A DNA stretch of 64,000 bases from Paraburkholderia eburnea (lineage in GTDB: Bacteria > Pseudomonadota > Gammaproteobacteria > Burkholderiales > Burkholderiaceae): NCBI RefSeq assembly GCF_002917095.1, contig NZ_PQGA01000021.1, positions 17,996 through 81,995 of the forward strand. The letters run 5' to 3'. Positions within the stretch are counted from its first letter, which is position 1. Every line of letters starts with the position of its first letter. Below, piece by piece: positions 17,122 through 23,622 of this stretch. A model generated the notes under the pieces. It had not been told where the DNA came from. It saw only the letters and a list, made by a program, of their open reading frames with translations, and made no database searches. A program made the position numbers and the translations under genes.

Positions 17122-18009
17122 ATGGAATTGCGGCATTTGCGGTATTTCGTGGCGGTGGCGGAAACCGGCAGCCTGACCGTCGCGGCGGAGCAGCGGCTTT
17201 TCACGTCGCAGCCGTCGCTGAGCCGCCAGATCCGCGATCTGGAAGACCAGGTGGGTGTCGAGCTGTTCAGCCGCAGCGCACGCGGCGTGGAACTGACCGC
17301 GGCCGGCCGGGCTTTTCTCGACCATGCGCGGCTTGCGCTCGCGCAGGTGGATGCCGCCGCGGAGGCGGCGCGGCGCGCGGCCAGGCCCGAGCGCAAGGTG
17401 TTCGCGCTGGGCTTTCTCACCGGGCAGGAAATGACCTGGCTGCCGCGCGCGATGAGCGTATTGCGCGACGAGTTGCCCAATATCGACGTAACCGTGTCGA
17501 GTTACTACTCGCCGGACGTCGCCGATGCGCTCGCGCGTGGCAAGCTCGATCTGGGCTTTTTGCGCGCGGAGCCAGGATTCGACCTCGAATACCGGGTGGT
17601 GAACCGCGAGCGGCTCATTGTGCTGATGCCGAGCGATCACCGGCTCACGGAAAAGGCGGTCATTCGCCCGCAGGACATCGCGGGCGAGCCATTCGTGATG
17701 GCGTCGAACAAGGCGCGCGTGCTGCATGAGGTGATCGTGGGTTATCTGCGGGCCCACGACGTGCAGGTGACCACCGAGCACGGCGTGGACAACCTGGCGA
17801 TGGCGATGTCGCTGGTGGCTTCCACGCGCGGCCTCGCACTCATGCCCGAGTATGCGAACAACCTGCTGCCGTGGTCGGTCGTGAGCCGGCCGCTGGAGGG
17901 GGACGCGCCTACCGTCGATCTTGTCGTGGGGTACAACCGCGCCAACGCGTCGCCTACGTTGCAGTTGTTCCTGTCACGACTTGATGAACTCGCGCTGCCT
18001 GAAATCTAA
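17122..18009 (+). CDS. LysR-family transcriptional regulator
   Basis: A 295-residue LysR protein. It has an N-terminal winged helix-turn-helix (MELRHLRYFVAVAETGSLTVAAEQ ... SQPSLSRQIRDLE pattern, residues 1-60), then the alpha/beta co-inducer domain with LMPSDHRL and GLALMPEY blocks. ATG 17122 is preferred over ATG 17101: a GGAGG site stands 5-6 bp upstream, and the 17101 start falls inside operator copy 2. It is divergent from the SDR-OYE-GST group and is the obvious candidate regulator of all three operator copies in the window. Co-inducer unknown. Confidence 0.9.
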   Translation: MELRHLRYFVAVAETGSLTVAAEQRLFTSQPSLSRQIRDLEDQVGVELFSRSARGVELTAAGRAFLDHARLALAQVDAAAEAARRAARPERKVFALGFLTGQEMTWLPRAMSVLRDELPNIDVTVSSYYSPDVADALARGKLDLGFLRAEPGFDLEYRVVNRERLIVLMPSDHRLTEKAVIRPQDIAGEPFVMASNKARVLHEVIVGYLRAHDVQVTTEHGVDNLAMAMSLVASTRGLALMPEYANNLLPWSVVSRPLEGDAPTVDLVVGYNRANASPTLQLFLSRLDELALPEI

Positions 18010-18065
18010 TTGCACCGGCTTCAGCAAAACTGTCACGGAAGTGTCACAATTCCGCCCTTGTCAAA

Positions 18066-18084
18066 GCCCGCGTTCGGCGCGGGC
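18066..18084 (+). terminator. GC-rich stem-loop between lysR and the MgtC-family gene
   Basis: A perfect 7-bp GC stem (18066-18072 with 18078-18084) with a TTCGG loop, followed by GTATTT. It lies 57 bp after the LysR stop and 17 bp before the next start. It could end LysR transcription or act in the 5' leader of the MgtC-family gene. Two direct TGTCAC hexamers (about 18030-18047) lie just upstream. Confidence 0.5.
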
Positions 18085-18101
18085 GTATTTGAGGGGCGAA
18101 G

Positions 18102-18779
18102 ATGATTGGCAATTTCGAACTACTGTCGCGCCTGCTGATGGCAGCGCTGCTGGGCAGCGTGATCGGCTTTGAGCGCGAGCGGCTGAGCTGGGCGGCGGGT
18201 CTGCGCACGCACATGCTCGTGTGCGTCGGGGCGGCGCTCATGATGCTCGTGTCGGCTTTTGGCTTCGCCGACGTGCTGGGCGAAAAGAACGTCGTGCTCG
18301 ATCCGTCGCGCGTCGCGGCTCAGGTCGTGTCGGGCATCGGGTTTCTCGGCGCGGGATCGATCCTGTTGCGCGGCGAAGTCGTGCGCGGTCTGACCACGGC
18401 GGCGAGCCTCTGGTCGGTCGCGGGGATCGGGCTTGCCGTGGGCGGTGGGATGTACACGGCGGCGATCGGCGCCACGGCGATTATCCTGATCATTCTGGCT
18501 GGCGTGAAGCCACTGGAGCGGCGCTTTATTTCCGTGCGGCAACAGCGCACTATCCAGTTGCTGGCCGAGCGGGGACGCGTGTCGCTGGACTCCGTTCACC
18601 AGGCGCTCGGCAGCGGGAGCGTGCGCGTGAAGCAGTTCATCGTCCAGCAATCCGAAGACGATGCGGAACTCGACGATGTGCAGATTGCTCTTTCGCGTGT
18701 CACGGCGAGCGAATTTGAACGAATCTGCTCGCGCCTGGCGAGCATGTCGGGCGTGCGCGATTGCCGGAACGAGAAATAA
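18102..18779 (+). CDS. MgtC/SapB family membrane protein
   Basis: A 225-residue protein with four to five N-terminal transmembrane helices and a soluble C-terminal domain (about 145-225). The family signature is clear: GSVIGFERE near residue 20, GLRTHMLVCVGAAL, and VSGIGFLGAGSILL followed by GLTTAASLWSVAGIGLAVGGG. MgtC-type proteins help survival in low magnesium and modulate the F-type ATP synthase in some pathogens; the exact role here is open. It follows lysR in the same direction with a GGGGCGAAG ribosome region, and a small unknown gene follows 14 bp later. Confidence 0.9.
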   Translation: MIGNFELLSRLLMAALLGSVIGFERERLSWAAGLRTHMLVCVGAALMMLVSAFGFADVLGEKNVVLDPSRVAAQVVSGIGFLGAGSILLRGEVVRGLTTAASLWSVAGIGLAVGGGMYTAAIGATAIILIILAGVKPLERRFISVRQQRTIQLLAERGRVSLDSVHQALGSGSVRVKQFIVQQSEDDAELDDVQIALSRVTASEFERICSRLASMSGVRDCRNEK

Positions 18780-18793
18780 GGCGGGAGACACAC

Positions 18794-19066
18794 ATGACGC
18801 GTATCTACGATTACGAGGGCTTCAGGCTCGAGATATCCGTTGAAGCCCATTTCGCCAGCGGCGCAAAGCAGCTCGCGCAGCGGCGTCCCGGCTATATCGC
18901 CGTCGTGCGGATTTTCCAGTCATCCGGTATGCTCGCTACGTTTTCGCCCCTGCGTTTTGGCGAAACCGGCGGCCGGCCTTTCACGACCGAAGCCGACGCG
19001 CTCACGGGAGGACATAGTGCCGCGCGCAAGCTCGTCGATGATCTGTTCTGCTGCGATCCGCACTGA
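18794..19066 (+). CDS. Small protein of unknown function
   Basis: A 90-residue protein with a beta-rich pattern, without signal peptide or membrane segment. It starts at ATG 18794 with a GGGAGA ribosome site, 14 bp after the MgtC-family gene, suggesting cotranscription. The pattern is reminiscent of short Burkholderia-type conserved hypothetical proteins, but I do not recognise a named family. Confidence 0.65.
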   Translation: MTRIYDYEGFRLEISVEAHFASGAKQLAQRRPGYIAVVRIFQSSGMLATFSPLRFGETGGRPFTTEADALTGGHSAARKLVDDLFCCDPH

Positions 19067-19106
19067 CTTGATCAGTATGGCTAATTATCTTTGAGCCAGA
19101 ATGATC

Positions 19107-19325
19107 TCAGCGACGTCTCTGGGAGAGTTCATGCGCCGCATAGACTGTCGATATCACGCCCAGCAGCACGGCAGTGACTGCAAATGATTCGCTCGCATGG
19201 GTTGCCGATGCGGCCGTGATCCCAAGACACCACAGCGCTATACCCACCACCGACAGGAGCAGCCCGAAGGCAAGCAACCACAACGTTGCCGCCGAGCGCG
19301 TTTGTAGTTTATGGGAGAGTTTCAT
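19107..19325 (-). CDS. Small membrane protein, unknown function
   Basis: A 72-residue protein with a basic N-terminus (MKLSHKLQTR), two hydrophobic segments (about 13-36 and 47-62) and a basic C-terminal end (SQRRR). This is a plausible two-helix inner-membrane protein. No family is recognised. It is convergent with the gene at 18794. Upstream (19326-19544) is 219 bp in which I see no gene. Confidence 0.55.
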   Translation of the reverse strand: MKLSHKLQTRSAATLWLLAFGLLLSVVGIALWCLGITAASATHASESFAVTAVLLGVISTVYAAHELSQRRR

Positions 19326-19544
19326 TTACCATTCCCCGACCAACGATTGCTATTGATTGCTATTGCAAATCCGATTACGGCAGTTTTAAGTGCTGTGATA
19401 TCAAGCGTAAGCGGGGCGGCCCGTTACGGCAAGTCGAACAAAATTCCGCAGTGCATTTTGTGCGCGTGAAGCAACACGAAACCTGCACCGGAACCGTCCG
19501 GTCATACGCGTAATCGGCGATTCGTCTTGCGGCAATCGTAGCTT

Positions 19545-20012
19545 TCAGGAAAGCGCTTTTCTCGTCGCCGATTTCGTTCCCTTCGAACCCGCCGCGCGCC
19601 CGGCCGTCCAGCGCCAGATCCACCATCCGGCAATCATCGAAGGCAGGAAATAAAGCGCTTCGATGTTCGGATGCGCGAGCAGTGCGATCGCTGGGCCGGG
19701 GCAATAGCCCGCCGCGCCCCAGCCAAGGCCGAAGATCGCCGCGCCTGCAATCAGCTTGCCGTCGATGGCCGTGGCGTCCGGCAACGCAAAATGGTCGGCC
19801 AGTAGGGGTTTCCTGCGGCGCAGGATGAAATGGAACGCGATGACCGCGAGCGTCACCGCGCCGCCCAGCACGAACAGCAGACTGCCATCCCAAGATCCGC
19901 TTACGTCGAGAAAACCCAGCACTTTTTGCGGGCGCGTCATGCCGGAGAGCGCGAGGCCGCCGCCGAAGAGCAGGCCGCACGCAAAGCTTGTCAGCGATTT
20001 CAGTGCGTTCAT
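19545..20012 (-). CDS. YeeE/YedE-type membrane protein, second subunit of a pair
   Basis: A 155-residue polytopic membrane protein with the YeeE/YedE half-unit pattern: GLLFGGGLALSGMTRPQKVLGFLD at the N-terminus and GLGWGAAGYCPGPAI with a conserved Cys (about residue 113). Paired proteins of this type are associated with transport of thiosulfate or other sulfur species, the conserved Cys being the transport residue in characterised YeeE. The start at 20012 overlaps the stop of the partner gene by 4 bp, so translation is coupled. The pair is divergent from the rhodanese-encapsulin genes, so a sulfur role is likely. The exact substrate is inferred. Confidence 0.87.
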   Translation of the reverse strand: MNALKSLTSFACGLLFGGGLALSGMTRPQKVLGFLDVSGSWDGSLLFVLGGAVTLAVIAFHFILRRRKPLLADHFALPDATAIDGKLIAGAAIFGLGWGAAGYCPGPAIALLAHPNIEALYFLPSMIAGWWIWRWTAGRAAGSKGTKSATRKALS

Positions 20013-20455
20013 TGCAGTCCGAGTACGTGGCGTACGAAGAAGGTCATGACGATCGCCGTGATGAGGAACACAGCGGTCGCGACCGCCGATCGACGCGAAA
20101 AGCGCGCGAGCCCGCATACGCCGTGTCCGCTCGTGCAGCCGTGCGCGAGCGCGGTGCCATAGCCGGTTGCGAGGCCCGCGACGATCAGCAGCACGGGCGG
20201 AAATCCCACGCGGGCCTGCGGCGCGAGATCGGTGTGAGCGAACGCGCGGGCGAGCGCATAGCAGGCGGCGGCGCCCGCGATCAGACCGAACAGGAATGCG
20301 GCGCGCCACGCGAAATCGCGGCGCTCGCCCCAGATCAACTGGCGCGCGATGCCGCTGATGCCCGCGATCTTGCCGTTTAGCCAGAGCAGCAGGGAGGCCG
20401 ACAGGCCGATCAGCAAGCCGCCGGCAAGAGCGCTCCAGGGAGTCAGATGTGTCAT
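20009..20455 (-). CDS. YeeE/YedE-type membrane protein, first subunit of a pair
   Basis: A 148-residue membrane protein with four hydrophobic segments. It carries the family blocks GLLIGLSASLLLWLNGKIAGISG and GYGTALAHGCTSGHGVCGLARFSRRS, whose conserved cysteines (around 107 and 113) are the expected sulfur-handling residues. It is transcribed away from the rhodanese gene from a shared intergenic region of about 215 bp that contains a 16-bp perfect palindrome. The product together with the overlapping downstream gene corresponds to one split YeeE/YedE permease. Confidence 0.88.
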   Translation of the reverse strand: MTHLTPWSALAGGLLIGLSASLLLWLNGKIAGISGIARQLIWGERRDFAWRAAFLFGLIAGAAACYALARAFAHTDLAPQARVGFPPVLLIVAGLATGYGTALAHGCTSGHGVCGLARFSRRSAVATAVFLITAIVMTFFVRHVLGLQ

Positions 20456-20600
20456 TGAAAAAAGGGTTCGGCGCGATAGCGAATGATACGGCAGGCTGTG
20501 CCGCCCGACTGGATCGAATCAGCATCGAAGCAGACCGCTCATTTAAATAGCAGATTTAGTTGGTTGGAACCGGCGCGAAGCCACCGCATAGTGGACTCCT

Positions 20601-20616
20601 GCCGTCTATAGACGGC
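20601..20616. promoter_or_regulatory. Perfect 16-bp palindrome upstream of the rhodanese gene
   Basis: GCCGTCTATAGACGGC is fully self-complementary and lies 53 bp before the rhodanese start and 145 bp before the divergent YeeE start. Its core TCTATAG recurs in the leader of the encapsulin gene (22594-22600). It is a plausible binding site for the XRE regulator encoded in this locus or another dimeric repressor. Confidence 0.6.
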
Positions 20617-20669
20617 GATGCGAAACGCGCCGGCGGCAACGCGGCGATCTTGAGAACATGGAGACAGTG

Positions 20670-21137
20670 ATGACGGTCGATATTCTGGAAAAGCCGCTGC
20701 ATGCCGATCTGGCGGCCGCGCACGAAGCAGCGCAGGCTGCCGGTCTGCCTTACGCAGGCAGCGTGACGCCGCGCCAGGCGTGGAACCTGCATCAATCGGG
20801 CGAGGCCGTGCTGGTCGACGTGCGCACGGCGGAGGAACATCGTTTCGTGGGACACGTGCCCGATACGCTGCACGTCGCCTGGGCGACCGGCACGAGCCTC
20901 ACGCGCAATCCGCGCTTCGTGCGCGAGCTTGAGGCCAAAACGGGCAAGCAGGCTACCGTGCTGCTGTTGTGCCGCAGCGGCAATCGATCGGCGCAGGCCG
21001 CCGAAGCCGCGGCCAAAGCGGGGTTTGCGCATGTATTCAATGTGAGCGAGGGATTCGAAGGCGACCTCGATGCGTCGGGGCAACGCGGACGGCAAAACGG
21101 CTGGCGCTTTCACGATCTGCCCTGGAAGCAGGATTAG
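20670..21137 (+). CDS. Rhodanese-domain sulfurtransferase
   Basis: A 155-residue single-domain rhodanese. The conserved VDVRTAEEHRFVGHVP block marks the N-terminal half, and the active-site loop is L-C-R-S-G-N-R-S, with the persulfide-forming Cys near residue 102. It can move sulfane sulfur (thiosulfate, persulfides) to acceptors. ATG 20670 has GGAG 6 bp upstream; ATG 20658 in the same frame is an alternative that lacks a ribosome site. It is the first gene of the run leading to the serine acetyltransferase and encapsulin genes. Rhodaneses are known neighbours of family 2A encapsulins. Confidence 0.92.
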   Translation: MTVDILEKPLHADLAAAHEAAQAAGLPYAGSVTPRQAWNLHQSGEAVLVDVRTAEEHRFVGHVPDTLHVAWATGTSLTRNPRFVRELEAKTGKQATVLLLCRSGNRSAQAAEAAAKAGFAHVFNVSEGFEGDLDASGQRGRQNGWRFHDLPWKQD

Positions 21138-21247
21138 ATTCAAGACTCGATTCAGGACCAGATCCAGGACTGAAGGCTGATAACCGCTGCGGACAACGCG
21201 CCACAAACGGTGGCGCTTGTGAGCTTGTGAAACGGGGAGTAACGAGC

Positions 21248-22207
21248 GTGACTGTCTTTCGTGTAGCGGAAATCGTAGAGGCGCTGCAAAGCGTGCGTCA
21301 GCAGTGGCGCGAGGTGCAGCAGCGTTCGCTGGAACCCGGCGGACGCGAGCTGCCGGCGCGCGAGGCGCTGGCTGAAATCGTGGATACGCTCAAGGGCGTG
21401 CTGTTCCCGATGCGGCTCGGCCCGCCCGAGCTTCGTCAGGAAAGCGAAAACTTCTATGTAGGCCACGCGCTCGACGCCGGCCTGCACAAACTGCTCGCGC
21501 AGGCGCGGCTGGAACTGCGTTACCGCGCGCGCCGCGACGATCCCGATCTGGACGAAATCGAACGTCGTGCCGAAACGGCCGTGCATGCCTTCGCGCAGCG
21601 TTTGCCGGCCATCCGCGTGCTGCTCGACAGCGATGTGCTTGCGGCTTTCGACGGCGACCCCGCAGCGGGTAGCGTCGACGAAGTCCTGCTCTGCTATCCC
21701 GGCGTGCTCGCGATGATCCATCATCGTTTCGCGCACGAACTGTATCGTCTGGGTTTGCCGCTGCTCGCACGCATCCTCTCCGAGCTTGCGCATGCGGCCA
21801 CCGGCATCGACATCCATCCGGGCGCGCAGATCGGCTCCGCTTTCTTCATCGACCACGGCACGGGCGTGGTGATCGGCGAAACGGCCGTGATCGGCGAGCG
21901 CGTGCGGGTTTATCAGGCCGTGACGCTCGGCGCAAAACGCTTTCCGCGCGACGCCGCGGGCAAGCTGGAAAAAGGCCTCGCACGCCATCCGATCGTCGAA
22001 GACGACGTGGTGATCTACGCAGGGGCGACCATCCTTGGCCGCGTCACGCTGGGGCGCGGCGCCGTTATCGGCGGCAATGTCTGGCTCACCGAAAGCGTGC
22101 CCGCCGGCGCGCATGTCACCCAGGCGATCTCGCGGCATGAAACGCGCCCGGCGGCGTCCGCGCGGGCCGGACAACACGGGCAGCAGCCCGCCGGTGTCCC
22201 GTCATGA
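21248..22207 (+). CDS. epsC: Serine O-acetyltransferase (EpsC-type)
   Basis: A 319-residue enzyme that makes O-acetylserine, the carbon skeleton acceptor for cysteine synthesis. Residues 1-170 are the helical domain, with the catalytic-region motif MIHHRFAHELYRLG. Residues of about 185-300 form a left-handed beta-helix of hexapeptide repeats, including GIDIHPGAQIG, DHGTGVVIGETAVIG and GAKRFP. The start is GTG 21248, 8 bp after a GGGGAG site; the frame is open further upstream into the rhodanese gene, but that is not a real start. Its stop overlaps the XRE gene by ATGA. SAT genes are typical companions of family 2A encapsulins. Confidence 0.93.
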   Translation: MTVFRVAEIVEALQSVRQQWREVQQRSLEPGGRELPAREALAEIVDTLKGVLFPMRLGPPELRQESENFYVGHALDAGLHKLLAQARLELRYRARRDDPDLDEIERRAETAVHAFAQRLPAIRVLLDSDVLAAFDGDPAAGSVDEVLLCYPGVLAMIHHRFAHELYRLGLPLLARILSELAHAATGIDIHPGAQIGSAFFIDHGTGVVIGETAVIGERVRVYQAVTLGAKRFPRDAAGKLEKGLARHPIVEDDVVIYAGATILGRVTLGRGAVIGGNVWLTESVPAGAHVTQAISRHETRPAASARAGQHGQQPAGVPS

Positions 22208-22476
22208 ACGCCATCGTGCAGGATTTCGGCGCGGCGGTGCGGCGGCTGCGCGAGGCGCGCGCCTGGTCGCAGGAGCGGCTGGCGGAACATGCGGGACTCA
22301 ATCGCACCTACGTCGGCGAGATCGAACGGGGCACGGTGATCGCCTCCATTGTCACCGTCGAAAAACTGGCGCACGCGTTGGGCATGAGCGTAGCGGATTT
22401 GCTGGGCGCGCTCGTGGCCACCGCGCCTCCTGCGCGCGCTTCGTATCTCGTACAGCCTGCGTCATTCGATCTATAG
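22204..22476 (+). CDS. XRE-family helix-turn-helix regulator
   Basis: A 90-residue Cro/CI-type regulator. The helix-turn-helix spans about residues 7-65 (AVRRLREARAWSQERLAEHAGLNRT, then YVGEIERG and VEKLAHALGMSVADLL). It overlaps the serine acetyltransferase stop by ATGA, so it is translated together with it. The short C-terminal tail has no obvious ligand domain. Being embedded in the sulfur locus, it probably regulates the encapsulin or rhodanese promoters; the CTATAG-centred palindromes are candidate targets. Confidence 0.88.
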   Translation: MNAIVQDFGAAVRRLREARAWSQERLAEHAGLNRTYVGEIERGTVIASIVTVEKLAHALGMSVADLLGALVATAPPARASYLVQPASFDL

Positions 22477-22590
22477 CCGGATTCGCGTGCCCGGATCGCC
22501 GTAGTCCCCAGACTGTCCATCCGTTATTGCAGTAATTGACACGCTGTTTCGCATCGGCGCGGCCGGCGCGTGCGCGTCGCCGCCTCATTG

Positions 22591-22600
22591 GTGTCTATAG
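22591..22600 (+). promoter_or_regulatory. TCTATAG motif in the encapsulin leader
   Basis: The 213-bp gap 22477-22689 before the encapsulin gene contains GTGTCTATAG, sharing the rare TCTATAG core with the 16-bp palindrome at 20601-20616; only one half matches well. A third TCTATAG spans the XRE stop codon (22470-22476). No clear -35/-10 pair is visible in this leader; a TTGACA at 22536 has no -10 partner at the right distance. Confidence 0.4.
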
Positions 22601-22689
22601 CAGGTTGAGCACGCCGACACGGGCTCTAATAATCACAACGCGTCATAAGCAAAGCTGTTTTCGTTCTAAGCAACCGGAGTCCTCATTCA

Positions 22690-23622
22690 ATGTCCACGAA
22701 TTTGAACGGCCAGAACGCGCTCGGCGATAACGCCGCGCGGCAATTGGCGAATGCCACCAAGACCGTCCCCCAGCTGTCCACCATCACGCCGCGCTGGCTG
22801 ACACATCTGCTGCAATGGGTGCCGGTGGAAGCCGGCATCTATCGCCTGAACCGGGTGAAGGATCCCGAGGCCGTGCGCGCCACCTGCACCGCGCGCGAGG
22901 ACGAAGGCACGCTGCCGACCACGTTCGTGCCTTACGAAGAAAATCCGCGCGAGTACTTCCTCAATGCGGTGAGCACCGTGCTCGACGTGCATACGCGTAT
23001 TTCCGATTTGTATAGCAGTCCGCACGATCAGATCAAGGAACAGCTGCGCCTCACGATCGAGACGATCAAGGAGCTGCAGGAAAGCCAGCTCATCAACAAT
23101 CCCGACTATGGCCTGCTCGCCAACGTCGAGGAAGAACAGCGCATCTTTCCGCTGACCGGCGCGCCGACGCCCGACGATCTCGACGAACTGCTCACCAAGG
23201 TCTGGAAAGAACCGGCATTCTTCCTCACGCATCCGCTCGGCATCGCCGCGTTCGCGCGGGAGTGCACGCGTCGTGGCGTGCCGCCGCCCACGGTCAGCCT
23301 GTTTGGGTCGCAATTCATCACGTGGCGCGGCATTCCGCTGATTCCGTCCGACAAGGTGCCGGTTGCCGACGGCAAGACCAAGATCCTGCTGCTGCGCGTG
23401 GGCGACAAGCGGCAAGGCGTGGTCGGCCTGTATCAGCCGGGCGTCGCGGGCGAACAGGGGCCGGGTCTGTCGGTGCGCTTCATGGGCATCAACAATCAGG
23501 CGATCGCGTCGTATCTGATCTCGCTTTATTGCTCGCTTGCCGTGCATTCGCCGGACGCGCTCGCAGTTCTCGATGACGTGGAAATCGGCAAGTACCATGA
23601 CTATGCAGACACCTACCGGTAA
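22690..23622 (+). CDS. srpI: Family 2A encapsulin shell protein (SrpI-like)
   Basis: A 310-residue protein of the HK97-fold encapsulin family 2 (SrpI / major membrane protein I type). The N-terminal arm (about 1-45) leads into YRLNRVKDPEA and VPYEENPREYFLNAVSTVLDVHTRISDLYSSPHDQ, which are typical of this family. No cNMP-binding domain interrupts the sequence, which places it in family 2A rather than 2B. It would self-assemble into a protein shell in the cytoplasm. GGAG lies 10 bp before the ATG. The 3' end overlaps the cysteine desulfurase start by 26 bp, so shell and cargo are expressed together. Known family 2A shells package a cysteine desulfurase, exactly the gene found here. Confidence 0.95.
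   Translation: MSTNLNGQNALGDNAARQLANATKTVPQLSTITPRWLTHLLQWVPVEAGIYRLNRVKDPEAVRATCTAREDEGTLPTTFVPYEENPREYFLNAVSTVLDVHTRISDLYSSPHDQIKEQLRLTIETIKELQESQLINNPDYGLLANVEEEQRIFPLTGAPTPDDLDELLTKVWKEPAFFLTHPLGIAAFARECTRRGVPPPTVSLFGSQFITWRGIPLIPSDKVPVADGKTKILLLRVGDKRQGVVGLYQPGVAGEQGPGLSVRFMGINNQAIASYLISLYCSLAVHSPDALAVLDDVEIGKYHDYADTYR

Noticed and set aside
20969..21247. Upstream extension of the serine acetyltransferase frame
   Set aside because: It would overlap the rhodanese gene; GTG 21248 has a ribosome site and sits at the family N-terminus.
22536..22541. TTGACA before the encapsulin gene as a -35 box
   Set aside because: No -10-like hexamer lies 16-18 bp downstream.
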